Shown: positions 43,515-54,949, counted from the stretch's first letter. The stretch is DNA of 64,000 bases from Undaria pinnatifida (GCA_012845835.1 JABAKD010000021.1:12564295-12628294), one strand, 5' to 3'. Program-made: numbers and translations. Notes: generated by a model from the sequence alone, not told the origin.

Positions 43515-46392
43515 TTGAAGTTGAAATTTGCGAAGCGGACCAAGGCTAGTGCGGGAGGAGGCTCCGCCAACAGTGGGGGTGATGGAGGTTCAGGATCAGG
43601 CGTGTGGAAGCTGGTCGGGCAAGAACGGGACTCAGCTTCTTCTGGCAATCCTGATTGGCCGTGCCCGAGCAAGGGTTGTGACGGCTTCCTCATCGCACGA
43701 AATGGGAAAAACAGGAGTTCCCAGTACGCTGTCTGCGACACCTGCAGGAGTGACGAGCCTTCCACGTGCCAAGCTTTTCATAACCTTAACAAGAAGCACT
43801 GGGGAAGCGGCGACAACCCTCGTGTGTGTGACTGGTGTGACGCGGACACCTGTGATTCACCTTCGATCGGCGTCCCTAACGAAGGAGCTGAGAGCTTGAC
43901 GAAACGTGAGTTACATTTCTGTTGTGCTGTGATTTCTTTTTCATGCGGGGAGTGATAATCTCGCAGACATAGGCGGAATCTAAACCTCGCCTACGGGGAC
44001 ATATAAGAACCATCCCCGGGTTTTCATCGTCGTATTACGGTTCGCTGTGTTTGAAAACTTGGTGCTGGCTGCTGCTGCTGGCTGCTGCTGCTGGCTGCTG
44101 CTGGCTGCTGCTGTGCCGGTAGCTTAAAACTAGCACCAAACTACCTTTTAGTTTATATCATATGCTTGCTCATCTAAAGTTTCCAGATCTCACGGTTGAT
44201 TGTCAGCCAGCCGTGGTTCCCTCAATGACGGAAGTTGTGGGCTGAAGTTGTACTGTAAATGGGTGCCTGAAAGCTAGCTGTAAGGCAGCTATTTGGCACG
44301 TGTTCCTCTTTTCCTCTACACGTCCATTACGCACTGCTGTTGAACTACTGCTGTGTACTGTACACGTACTGCACATGTATGTATGCATATGTACTGCCTG
44401 CTGCATGCATGCAGCGGTCGCGGTGTCCACAGCACGTGCAAATAAATCGTCCTCGATTTCGACGATTTCTCAATCGTAGGGGCTGAAGTCCGGCCTTCAG
44501 TGTGTGGGGTATGTAGTCTAGGTGTGATATTGCTGCATGTAGTGGGTAGTGGTGGTCGTGGGGCTGTAGGAGCAACGCCAGCACCTACGTGTGTGGGGCT
44601 GCACTACGTACTACTGCTGCTGTGGCGGCCTAAACAGCAGCTGCAAATCGTCATCGATTTCGCCAATTTCTAGCTTTCAGGGGCTGAAAGTCGAGCCTTG
44701 AGTGTACAGGGGTGTCCAGGTGTCATATTGCTGCCTATCTCGGTGGTCATGGTGCTGTAGGGGCGGTGCCAGCACCCTCGTTGATGCCCGCGAATTCGCA
44801 CACTGCGAACCGTAATATGACGGTGGAAATCCGGGGATGGTTATTTTATGTCCCCGTGGGCGAGGTTTAGATTCCGCCTATGTCTGCGAGATTATCACTC
44901 CCCAGCGGGAATTGTACAAGTACTCCCAGGTCTACGAGTAGACCTATGCAGTGACGCTGTGTGATGCGATTTCTTTTTCATACGTACAGCCAAACACACT
45001 TCATGTATGTACGACTACGAATACGGGGCAGTCCCGTCATCGGGGTAAGCGGGGGTTGAACAAGTGGTCCATGCAGTGACGCTTTGTGCTGTGATACAAA
45101 CACACGTTTTGAATGTACGACTACGACTACGTGGTATCTATACATGTAAGACGCAATGAAATCGGGCAAGTCTCATCACGGGGGTCAGCCAGGGTTGTAA
45201 AAATGGTCCATGCAGTGATAAATAACACAGCAGCATGATACCTCAGCACCAGTCGCAGTACACACTGGAGGTTGATATATAGCAGTAAACAGAAGCTGAA
45301 GTTAACCTGGGTGATGCTGGAGAGCAGTCCCGTGATTGGGGTTAGCGAGTTGTTCATGTAGTGACGCGGTGTACTACTACTGCTGTTACTAATTTTTCAT
45401 ACAACCACATGAACTCTTCGTATTAACGAGTACAAGTAGGGTGCGCAACCTCTTCAGGAATCGCAGTACACGTCGGTCGTAATAGTGTTGATAGCAGCAG
45501 TAATAGAGTAGTACCGAACAATATATACAGCAGGTACTGTCTCTTACCCTTCGTTGTCTGTATTCCGCCGGTAGGCCTTATATAGCAGTATACCGGGGCT
45601 TACGCTTACCAGTTGCGACTGTGAATCCCGTCCGTTCCTGTCCCAGTGGTGGTTTCATAGGTGTTATTAATAGCAACGTTGTGGTACCAGGCAGGGCTTT
45701 GCCCATAAACGACCGCTTTTATTACGACAGTGTTAAATTGTACGACTTCCTTTCCAACTTTGGAAATCGACGACAGCTACGTGGCCTTACTATTTTGAAC
45801 AATCACTGAACGCTAGGTATTCCCATCCGTTGTTGTCGTTTGCAGAAGCCCTGCGAAGCAGCCGCCGAGGGCCGCCAAGTCGGCGAGCACATAAACACGA
45901 AGTGCACCGGCGACATCAAGGTCGGTGACCTCCTGAAGAAGGCAGGCGACCACTTGCTCGATATACATCCCGCATTCCATTCCCACGGTGCCACGAGGGC
46001 GTTCGACATCGAGGTACGTTCTACTCTTATCTCGCGTCCTGTGTGTCACGAGTCGAGACATGCATGTCTCTTGCTCAAGACTAGGGGATGGCGTGCGGAT
46101 ATAGTCTATGAAGTGCGGCTCTTTTTCCAAGTACCAAGAGCAAGTACAACAATACCACAACAATTACTAACAACGAAACGAGCTCCAATAATTTGGATGG
46201 TTACGACGTCTGCTGGAGAGAAGCACGAATACTTTTTTACACATACTTATCGACGTTCTCCCGTCATGCTTCAACGTTTGTGGACAGATCCACAAGATCA
46301 TCGACAAAAAACAAGAGTGCAAGGTGCTGGGTACCTCCGCTGAGGAGGAAGAGTCCAAGCAAGCCTGCATGCTCCTTCGGAAGCAATGTTGA
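43515..46392 (+). CDS. Gly-rich zinc-ribbon-like protein, multi-exon
   Basis: The first exon (open from 43449; no ATG seen, so the start is unsettled) encodes a basic stretch, a Gly/Ser linker and C50-x4-C55-x18-C74-x2-C77 (numbered from 43515), the same spacing as the gene at 6689. A second cluster follows (C85, C105-x2-C108, C113). It ends at donor GTGAGT (43906). A later exon at 45846-46013 is flanked by TTTGCAG and GTACGT; it carries KPCEAAAEG, KCTGDIKVGDLLKKAGD and a His-rich stretch. The last exon (46288-46392) encodes IHKIIDKKQECKVLG and ends LLRKQC. The last two join in phase 0. The first exon ends in phase 1, so a middle exon is missing or these are two genes. The family is unknown. 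Confidence 0.5.
43947..44903. mobile_element. 957-bp non-autonomous TIR element
   Basis: The ends are inverted repeats of about 75 bp: left 43947-44022 and right 44828-44903, both beginning GGGGAGTGATAATCTCGCAG when read inward, with only a few mismatches. No transposase lies inside. The interior holds a (GCTGCTGG)n run at 44063-44113 and an imperfect tandem duplication of about 200 bp (44445-44590 and 44645-44775). It sits 41 bp after the splice donor of the zinc-ribbon gene, in its intron. No clear target-site duplication is visible (flanks CATGC and AGCGG). Confidence 0.75.
44950..45410 (+). repeat. Degenerate tandem repeat of about 140 bp
   Basis: Three to four units share CAGTGACGCTGTGTG-like starts and a GTCCCGTCATCGGGGT-like phrase, as near 45030, 45170 and 45325. 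This is intron sequence of the zinc-ribbon gene. Confidence 0.55.
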
Positions 46393-46914
46393 CAGCACGT
46401 TCTTTATAGAACGTTAAGTTGTGGTTTATTATACCAGCATCGTTTTTTGAGAACTATGCCTAAATGCGTGCTCTTCGTCTTTCAGGAATACAAATGTACT
46501 TCACATGTTTGCGGTGTGTGCGTTCAAGTTCCTGCTTCCAGCATGTTTTCTTTGGCACTGCGCTCCTTTACATCTTGAGTTGTAGTTTTCCTGTCTCTAT
46601 CCTTGACAAGCGCGTGCCTGGTGTTTATGCACTGCGATAATTTATTATTGATGATCGACTTAGAGAGAGCTATTAATAAGTGTACAGGACCTAGGTGCTA
46701 CCTGAGAGGTGGAAGGATATGGCAAGCAAGTCCTCCGACGTGCCCATCATGGACTGGGCGAATGGATGATAATAACAAACTCATAACCATAATCGTCTCT
46801 ATCCTGTACCGTTGTACTATATATGGACCTCTTGGCATTTTCAAGTCGCCAGTTGCGCCATTTGTGCTTCTTTTCCGCCTTTCTTAAATGTCCATTCCTC
46901 CTTCCGCAAGCGTA

Positions 46915-46949
46915 GCGGGTGGCGCCCAGCCGCCCGCGAGCGAAGCCCT
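46915..46949 (+). repeat. Hairpin tail module
   Basis: GCGGGTGGC pairs with GCCGCCCGC (one G-T wobble) around a five-base loop and is followed by CGAAGCCCTTGTA. It is the same end module as 7475-7513, with little similarity further upstream. Confidence 0.6.
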
Positions 46950-46975
46950 TGTATCTGGTAGGATTTTCCACAACC

Positions 46976-47416
46976 TCAAAAAGCCATTCTAATAAGCTAA
47001 AATATATGCTAGCGTACTGGATAAGGCCCTATTGCCAAACCAGCAGGCCATGCGGGAAAACCAAGGCCAGTCACTTACGAACAGGGTGGTTGAGACAAAT
47101 GCCATGACCAAGACCAGGAGAACGCCTCGCCGGAATAGCCAACGCTGCCACTCAACACCTACAATACCTGCGGAAGAGTACTCGTGCAGTCTACGTACGG
47201 GTTCACTCCTTGGAAACAAGGACGACCGATACTCGCAGCCTCACCTGTCAGCTCTGCCGACCACAAGGAGCAACCCAAAAGTGCTGGCAGCAATGTAGAT
47301 GGTCTTGAATGGACATGCCAACCAAAATAGCCGTAGAACAACTGGACACACAACGCTAGCGGCTGGTAAAGCTTTCGCTGTACAGAGCGGGTTTCGTTCT
47401 CATTGCGTGCTAACAT
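46976..47416 (-). CDS. Small three-exon membrane protein candidate
   Basis: On the minus strand, ATG 47416 opens exon 1 (to 47245), which ends at CAG|GTGAGG. A 77-bp intron follows (to 47168; acceptor TCTTCCGCAG). Exon 2 (47167-47079) encodes GVEWQRWLFRRG, then a hydrophobic stretch VLLVLVMAFVSTTLF, and ends at a strong donor GTAAGT. An 82-bp intron leads to a short last exon (46996-46976) with a TGA. The frame is kept across both joins (172 + 89 + 21 nt), giving about 93 residues with one likely membrane segment. No family is recognised. Introns this short are unusual for a brown alga, so a chance assembly remains possible. Confidence 0.3.
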
Positions 47417-47876
47417 CACCAGCCAACGCTGATCACTAAAAGGTCATTTGCCGGTTTTATCGAAAAGCTCCAGGCACTCTTACTGCGGGGACGGGGGACA
47501 AAATAATTATGCTCAACATTTGTTTTTCTTTCTGTTGCTGTTGTTGGTAGCGCCCACAGGAGTTGCTCTGCACATGTCTGCCAGTGACGCTCCTCTGCTG
47601 CTGCTGCTGCTGCGGCTGACCAAGCAGCTCTCCTCTGCCCCTTTCTTCCTACAAGTAGCATAATTTTTTAGGGCTGTTCTTATCGGAGATGTGAATCCGC
47701 ATCACTGAAATAATTATTCAAAAATTTCCTCTTTTTTTCCAGGATTTCCATGAAAATACGGCTGCCTTATTATCGACCCCGGGTTGCTTGTCTTTTTTTT
47801 CCTGATTTTTGACAGCCGAGCAATAAAGACTGCCACCACCCACACCAGCAGTCACGCGCATCGTCACACAGCAAGC

Positions 47877-48188
47877 ATGAACGACATCCCGGAAGACCGC
47901 AGAGGAATTGCCCCAGGCCAAGCAGATTCTTGCAATCAGGCGACAGCAGCGACGGAAGGACCACGGGCCCAGTGCGAACGAAGTTGCCTGGATTTTCAGG
48001 GGGAAGCACTTGTGTATGTAGATGTGGCGTCAATCACCGAGACCACAGACAGCATCAGCCCCACGAACACTTCGATGGTCCACCAATCACAGGGGAAGGA
48101 GGCAGCTGCTGAAGGCCAGGGTAGGTGTTTGGGCGCCGGTGCTGAGAGCGTGGGGCTCCGGGACGGCAGCAGCAGCAACAACAGCTGA
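47877..48188 (+). CDS. Hypothetical small acidic protein
   Basis: The first in-frame ATG after a long non-coding run (47877) opens about 103 codons with mixed, non-repetitive composition (MNDIPEDRRGIAPGQ, then VYVDVASITETTDS) and a C-terminal Ser/Asn run. No motif is recognised. Donor-like GTAGGT at 48122 could end an exon before the low-complexity tail. Confidence 0.25.
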   Translation: MNDIPEDRRGIAPGQADSCNQATAATEGPRAQCERSCLDFQGEALVYVDVASITETTDSISPTNTSMVHQSQGKEAAAEGQGRCLGAGAESVGLRDGSSSNNS

Positions 48189-48407
48189 TGGTGATGAAGG
48201 TGACGATCAAGTCCATACAAGTTCGTACATTTTCAAATGTTGCACGTAGCTTGTGCGAGTTCGTACATTTTTGAATTTTGAATTTTGCACAAATAATCTT
48301 CTCTACAGCAGTATACGAATTCGTATATGTTTAATATTGCACGTACAGCAAGATATATCGAGCTGTGATCTGTGAGTGGGCACACAAACTACAGCTGTAT
48401 TTGTATG

Positions 48408-49207
48408 GACATCATCGTGAAGTACGCGAGAGCAGGTAAGAAACTCCTATTTGGGCTCAGGCTCGCGGCTTATTGTGATCTCAACGTTGAGCGTAGGATC
48501 TTAAAGGCTACGAGGTATTATATACCAGGTACCTGGTAGTATTTACAGTGGCGTTCCTGCCTGAGCACAAAAGCTTAGCCGTAGTTTCTTACTTCGAAGT
48601 ATTGAACAAAACTCTTCCTTAAATTCTTAACTCCCAAGTTCTTGACGTATGTCGCGTACAGTATACCAGGTACCAGTACACAGCAGTACTGTATACTAGG
48701 TATACATGGGTATACGCAGGACTTTAACAGTACATTATACATACACTGCCATGTGTATACGAGTACTATTATATAATTGGGTCCTGCTGTAGTCATCGGT
48801 TAGCGCTCCTTCCGTTTTCGTATGGATGCGCAGTGTAGATTGCCAGGTGGTATTATATTTATGGTGGTATATTGTACTGGTCCAGTCTGCCAGTATACGC
48901 TTCCAGTTCTGATGCAATCCAGTATACTGCTTCATAGCGCAGTTTTTTTTCATCTCTACTGTTTCAGGCTACTCGTTCGAGTGCGCAGCCCAATTCTACG
49001 CCACACGTGCATGACATTACAGTTTGTGCCTTTCCCCGGTGTTCGCTACGTTTTGAACAGAGGCCAAGTCAAAAGGGGCACACCAGTCCAGTCAGAAACT
49101 ATCCCGGAGAGGGTCGTCCTTACGCTTTGCGCGGCTATGAAGGGGAAGTCATACTCTGTCGAAAACATTACGTTGAGGTACGGAGGAAATCAGTGCAAGG
49201 CGTCTGA
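48408..49207 (+). CDS. Possible two-exon protein with one Cys/His motif
   Basis: ATG 48408 starts a 31-nt exon ending at donor GTAAGA (48439). The acceptor ATTACAG at about 49020 restores frame and gives VCAFPRC, then an Arg/Gly-rich stretch, then LCRKHY. This reads as C-x4-C-x38-C-x2-H, the EsV-1-7 Cys/His order but with a much longer middle. The frame ends at 49207. An alternative frame over 49020-49330 is also open and looks protein-like (SDVLAIIRKEDIAEDASS), so the correct frame is unsettled. Confidence 0.25.
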
Positions 49208-49359
49208 TGTGCTCGCCATCATCAGGAAGGAAGATATCGCGGAGGATGCGTCCTCCATCAACACCCGGAAATCGAAGCAAGATTTTATGCGGGAACTGGG
49301 GTTAGTTGTTTCCGACAAGCACCGGGGAACATTTTTTCAATCCCGCCTGTCGTGCTCAA

Positions 49360-50225
49360 GGCGAGAATCATTGGTTGTCGATTCCCACCCCAACCCCGTT
49401 TTGTTCCTCCCAATCTGGTCAAGCAGTGGAGGGTGTAGTTTTGTGGTGTATCGTGAGAGTATCCTGGTGCATCTGGGCCCCGTTTTTTTCGTTCAAAAAG
49501 GAGTCCAGGGTATTGGTTGTCGATTTCCCCCCCCCCAACCTGTTTTTTGTTCCTCCCAGTCTGATGAAGCAGTGGCGGGTGTGATTTTGTGGTTTACCGT
49601 GATAGTACCGCGGTGCAGCTGGAAACGTTTTTTTTTTTTTTTCATGAGTCCAGGGTATTGGTTGTCGATTCCCCTCCCAAACCCGTTTTGTTCCTCCCAG
49701 TCTGGTCAAGCAGTGGAGGGTGTAATTTTGTGGTGTATCGTGTGAGAGTATCCTGGTGCAGCTGGGCCCTGTTTTTTTTGTTCAAAAAATAGTCGAGGGT
49801 ATTGGTTGTCGATTTCTCCCCCCCCCAACCTGTTTTTTGTTCCTCCCAGTCTGATCAAGCAGTGGCGGGTGCGATTTTGTGGTTTACCGTGATAGTACTA
49901 CGGTGCAGCTGGCACGTGTTTTTTTTTTATGAGTCCAGGGTATTGGCTGTCGATTCCCCTCCCCCCACACCCCGTTTTTTTCCGCTCAGACTGGTCAAGC
50001 AGTGAAGGGTGCAAGTTAGAGATTTGTCTTGAGCATACCAAGGTGCAGCTGGCCCCTGTTTTCCTTTTTTGTAGGTGTAAATATTATTTTGTTGCCGAGC
50101 GTCAAAACAGAAGCCCACCCCCCCACGCCCCCGGTTGTTTTACCCGCCGTCTCCATGTGCAGTGGCCGGTGTAGTTTAGAGTTTCGTTGTGAGGGTACCC
50201 CGTTGTAGCTGGCCCCAGCACACTA
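49360..50225 (+). repeat. Minisatellite array, left arm (plus orientation)
   Basis: Five to six units of about 143 bp carry GGGTATTGGTTGTCGATT at about 49510, 49651, 49797 and 49939, with a truncated first unit at 49368. Each unit also has TCAAGCAGTGGAGGGTG and a T-run. Long frames in this array are repeat-derived. Confidence 0.85.
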
Positions 50226-51126
50226 CTAGTTTTTTTTTTCGTGCGGGTTTATAGAGCATACGGGGTATTCGATATTGACAAGCGAGAGTACTTCCTGTCT
50301 TGGTTTGTTGTCCCATCAAACCACAGTAATATATCGACAAATAGGCCTCTCCAGTATCATATTTTTTTTCCTTAGGGAACGTATGCATTTCAGCTTGGGA
50401 CACGTATGGGTTTCAATCAGAAGATATCGTGGCTGAATCCGATACAGGAGCGCTCAAAGTTTTTTTTGAAGTCGTTGAGCTGGGTCATCGTGGCGCGGAA
50501 GCATGTTCATTACGATCTCCAGCAACTACTATGCGTCGTCGTATCGCGAACGCATCCATCCTGTGAAACGCAGATGTTAACAGATCCAGTGACGTCATGA
50601 GTACCCCTCGTATTCATTTCCACGTGCTTAATATATTTATATGCAAGCATCCAACGCCATGCCCCCCATCAAAAACCGAGTAGCACAAAACGCGGGTAAA
50701 GGAGCGCTTACAGGTAAAAGCTCGGCAACCTACTGCTCTGTTGCAAACGAAAAACGGAAAACAAGGAGTAGGCAGAAGGTTATCCGGCGTCCTCTCTGTT
50801 ACAAGAAACGAACATGCACCCTTGATATACCATAGTATAAAAAAACTGCTGGCGCATCCATATTGGGGAAAAGAGCACTTTCTATTCGTACGCTCGATAA
50901 TCGCAGGCACTTCTATACAGAGTCAAGGAGGCAGCTTTACCGGGGCCCTTCAGCGACAACAGACAACATTACACATTCCATTCGTTTATGAGGCTGGGAG
51001 GAAACCGAAAGGGGCAGGGGGGGGTGGGGGAGCGGCGGGGGTTGAAATCGTGCATGGTCGAAGTCGTATGACCATAGACCCGCAGAGGGAAATGGTAGGG
51101 GAGGCGGGGCTACGTTTCTGACGATG
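50226..51126. other. Spacer between inverted arrays
   Basis: About 900 bp of unique sequence with a plus-strand frame of 126 codons (50741-51121) that lacks recognisable motifs and ends in a Gly-rich run. No transposase signature was seen. Confidence 0.4.
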
Positions 51127-52480
51127 GACAAACAACACCTTGCACTCTTTTAAAAACAAAAAACGGGGGCCAGCTGCACCGGGGTACTCTCACGGAAAAA
51201 AAACAATCTTACACCCTCTACTGCTTCATCTGACTCAAAGGAAAAAAATGGAGGGGGTGCTTCGTTTTGGACGATCGACAACCAATACCCTCAATTGCTA
51301 TTAAAAAATGGGGGAGGGCAGCTGCACCGGCGTACACTCACGACAAACCACAAAATTACACCCTCCACTGATTAACCAGACTGGGGGAAAAAACCCGGGG
51401 TAGGGGGGGGGATCGACAACCAATACCCTGGACTCCTCTTGAAACAAAAAGGGGGGGCGCCAGCTGTACCATGCTACTATCACGATGAACCGCAAAAATA
51501 CACCCTCCACTGCTTGACCAAACTGGGAGGAACAAAACGGGGTGGTGGGGGGGGGGGATCGACAAGCAATACCCTGGAATCCTCTTCAAAAATAAGGGGG
51601 GCGCCAGCTGCACCGTGCTACTATCCCGATGAAGCACAAAAATACACCCTCCACTGCTTGACCAGACAGGGAGGAAAAAACGAGAGGGGAGGCTTTGTTT
51701 CAGACGATCGACGACCAGTACCCTGGATTCCTCTTCAGAACAAAAACACGAGGGCCAGCTGCACCGTGGTACTCTCACGATAAACCACACAATTACACGC
51801 TCCACCGCTTGACCGGACTGGGCGTGGAAAAAAACTGGGGGGGGGGGGGGGGGGGGGGGACACAAATTACACTCTCCACAGCTTGACCGGACTGGGAGGC
51901 AAAAAACAGGGGGGGGGGGGGGGCGTCAACCAATACACTGGACTGCTATTGATAAAAGGGGGGTGCCAGCTGCACCGTGGTACTATCACGGTAAACCACA
52001 AAATTACACCCGCCACTGCTTGATCAGGCCAGAAGGAAAAAAACGAGTGCGGGGGATGAGTTCGCTACGGACGATGGACAAATAACTCCCTGCACCCCAA
52101 TTCAAACAAAAAAGAAGGGGGCAATCTGCACCGTGGTACTCTCACGGAAAACCGAAATTAACACCCTCCACTGCTTTGTCAGGCAGGATTTGAAAAAAAG
52201 AGAAGGGGGGGGTTCGTTTCTGACGCTCGACGACAAACACCCTGCACTCCTATTCAAAAACAACAAAACGGTGGCCGGCTGCACCGGGGTACTCTCACGA
52301 TAAAACACACGATTCTTCACACGATAATGTACAAACCAAGATAGGGGTGGTGGAGCTTTTGTTTCTGATGCTCGACAAACAATAATCATTGGGGAAGGGG
52401 GCGGGGGGGTATAGGCAGCTGTCTTCGAACTCACCACCTGGAAAAAATAAAACACGCCGTCAGATGCACGTATCGAATCC
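51127..52480 (-). repeat. Minisatellite array, right arm (minus orientation)
   Basis: Eight to nine units of about 145-150 bp are the reverse complement of the left-arm unit; ATCGACAACCAATACCC and relatives occur at about 51279, 51414, 51559, 51706, 51925, 52075, 52228 and 52370. G-runs reach about 23 bp near 51836. Together with the left arm they form a large inverted repeat. Confidence 0.85.
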
Positions 52481-52989
52481 AACAACCAACCCCCCCCCCC
52501 CTCCGCCTCAGTATTAAAAAGGCCATGCCATCAGACGTTCATCACCACGGTTGACACTCGTCCTTTTCTGACCCAACGCTCACCCGTTGACGACCATCAC
52601 GTCCATCTCCAACAGTTTATACTCCGGTACACCTCCCATCTTCCAAACGCCATTCCCATCCTCCTTGTACCGCGCAATCGCCCCGCCGTACAACGCTCGG
52701 ATGCCGACAACTCTCTACCTACGCATTATACAACGCGTAGTAATCTAGGCGTTCCTGATTATATTTTCCTTCGGGCGGAAGTGTCTGCCGTAGGCTAAGA
52801 GTGAAGTGGTCGCCGCTCCGTGGGAGTTTCACTGCTTCGCGTGCGTTTGGCGGCTGGGCCTGCCGGTTGGACCGCACTCTTGCACGCAGGCGGCAGAACC
52901 CCCCTCGTCGCCAGTAGGATTCGCCCCTTTTCTGTCTTGTAGTCTTTTTCCGACGCGACCACTTTGGTTTGCTCATGTCGGCAAAAGTT

Positions 52990-54065
52990 TTACAGGTGGA
53001 AGAGGGCGACGATCAGATCATTCCGGCCTGCGAACCCTACACTGAGGGGCCTCCACAGAATGCCCCACGTTGACACGAGGACGCCGAACGACTGTTCGAT
53101 CTTCACCCACAGCTAGCTCAGGTAGAATTTGAAGGAGTCCTGGTCCTTTGGCAAACTTTTGGTACGGCGTGAGCAACTTGTCGGGTACGCCGCATCCTCG
53201 GTGATGTGGTACCCGTCTGGAAGGCGCATAGTTGCCTTTGCCACAGAAGATCGGGTCCACGCCGACTAATCGTTCGCAGCCCCCGGAGCGATGATCGAGA
53301 CGCTGCAGAAGCGATAGTTAGCATCGCACGTCGCCTGTACGTCAAAGCCGAATCCCGTCTTGCTGCCTGAGAAGTACGATACGGTGTGAGAAGTGCTCTT
53401 TGCAGGCGGCGCTTTCATCTTGATCAACACACCATCTGTGGCAGACACAACATAATCGAAGATTCCGTTGGTGCTCTTGGCCTGACATATGGACGAACAA
53501 GAACAGGGCCGGGGAGGCGTACTTCAAAAGGGGTCACATCAGGACCCCAGAACCAAGGTTCCTCAGGAAGGAATACGCAGGCCTGCCTTCGGAAAACAAC
53601 TCTGATAGTATAGACTTCAATCTTTCAAGTACAGCTTGCATAACTACGCCATAAACTACTGCTGCGCGGTGACGGGTCGCTGTTGTAGACTAGTACACGT
53701 GCCCTCACCTCGAATCCCGCGGCAAAAAATAGTCGCTCCTCGTCTGTCTGCGGAAAGAAGAACGGGCCGACTTCAGGGGTGTTGTTGATCGCGTCGACGA
53801 CCTTCCCCATGATGGTGAAAACCGTGGATTGTGAAATGCCAAACCTCGGTGCGATATCCAGGTAACCCCCCGCCAGCATTAGCAGGCCTATCGCCAGCCG
53901 GATTATCGCCTCGATAGCTCCATGCTTCGCGCAACGCAGTCCTGGGTAAGAGCAAAAACGATAGAATGTTGGCGTCCACCTCGACCGAGCTCCAACCCCA
54001 TCCGGAACAGCAACATTGCTCATCCCGTTGCTGTGCCTGCCGCAACGCACTCGTGCCTGCCGCAA
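52990..54065 (-). pseudogene. PIF/Harbinger-type transposase pseudogene
   Basis: On the minus strand, exon 1 (54065-53709) has an HTH-like region GGYLDIAPRFGISQSTV and a FFFPQTDEERLFFAAGFE segment. A GT-AG intron (53708-53482, 227 bp) joins it in phase 0 to exon 2 (53481-52990, 164 codons). Exon 2 carries SATDGVLIK (first Asp), FDVQATCDANYRF, ITEDAAYP (second Asp) and VKIEQSFGVL (Glu), the order of a Harbinger DDE domain. Two in-frame TAG codons (53268-53266, 53115-53113) break exon 2. The start is uncertain because the N-terminal part is short. No second Harbinger ORF (Myb-like) and no terminal repeats were identified. Confidence 0.75.
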
Positions 54066-54190
54066 TGCACTACCCTTGTATTGCCTAACGCGACTACTGC
54101 TACTGCAGTGCTACTGTATGTACGAACAGCTGCCACAACCCTAATACATAGCTCCCTTCGTAAACCACGAAAGATACACCCACGTACTCA

Positions 54191-54857
54191 TATACCAGGT
54201 ACCTGGTGCCGGTATCACGTACTCGTAGGTAGTACGTACTCGTAGTCGTTCCATGTGCCAGGATTTTGTGGAAGATCTACGTGTCTCACAGCTGATGTTC
54301 TATTACTTTGCATACGTAATGTACAGGTGGTTTTTTATTCATGAGTTCACACCACCTTGCAGCAGCACGAGTTGCCGTGCAACGTACCGGGCATACAAAC
54401 TATCATATACAGATGGGTTAGTAGATGGGAGATCTCCAAGCGAGAGCTGAGCCTTACAACCTATCTGGGCTGCAGAGGGTACAGCCTTGGGATGCGAAGA
54501 CAAACTACGTACTCGTATACCAGGTGCCTGGTGCCGGTATCACGTACTCGTAGGTAGCACGTACTCGTAATCGTATCATGTGTCCTATGGCCGGGATTTT
54601 GTGCAAGATCTATCTCACAGCTGATGTTTTATTACTTTGCGTATGTACAGGCGTTTTTTTGTTCATGAGTACATACCGCCTTGCAGCAGCACGAGTTGCC
54701 GTGCAACGTACCAGGCATACACACTATCATATACAAAGGGTATGGTAGATAGGAGATGCTCCAAGCGAGTGCTGAACCTTACAACGTAGCTGGGCTGCAG
54801 AGGGTACAGCCTTGGGATGCGAAGACAAACTACGTACTCGTATACCAAGTACCAGGG
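54191..54857 (+). repeat. 325-bp tandem duplication
   Basis: Units 54191-54515 and 54516-54840 are both 325 bp, and a third begins at 54841 but breaks off. All begin TATACCA. Inside each are GTACTCGTAGGTAG, TCACAGCTGATGTT and GCAGCAGCACGAGTTGCCGT. The units differ by compensating indels. Confidence 0.9.
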
Positions 54858-54949
54858 TACATCACATGATACTCACTACCAAAGCTCTCGTTCTTTTGGA
54901 TAGCTGGACGAAGCAGGTCAGTAAGCTTCACGAAGCTCGCCTCAGACAT

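Noticed and set aside
48822-49745. A 307-codon plus-strand ORF
   Set aside because: Most of it runs through the left minisatellite arm. Only about 49020-49330 could be coding, and an alternative frame competes there.
51356-51865. A minus-strand ORF of 169 codons
   Set aside because: It consists of minisatellite units and homopolymer G/C tracts.
49360-52480. A CRISPR-like array
   Set aside because: Units are long, diverged, contain homopolymers and have no constant repeat with unique spacers; the genome is eukaryotic.
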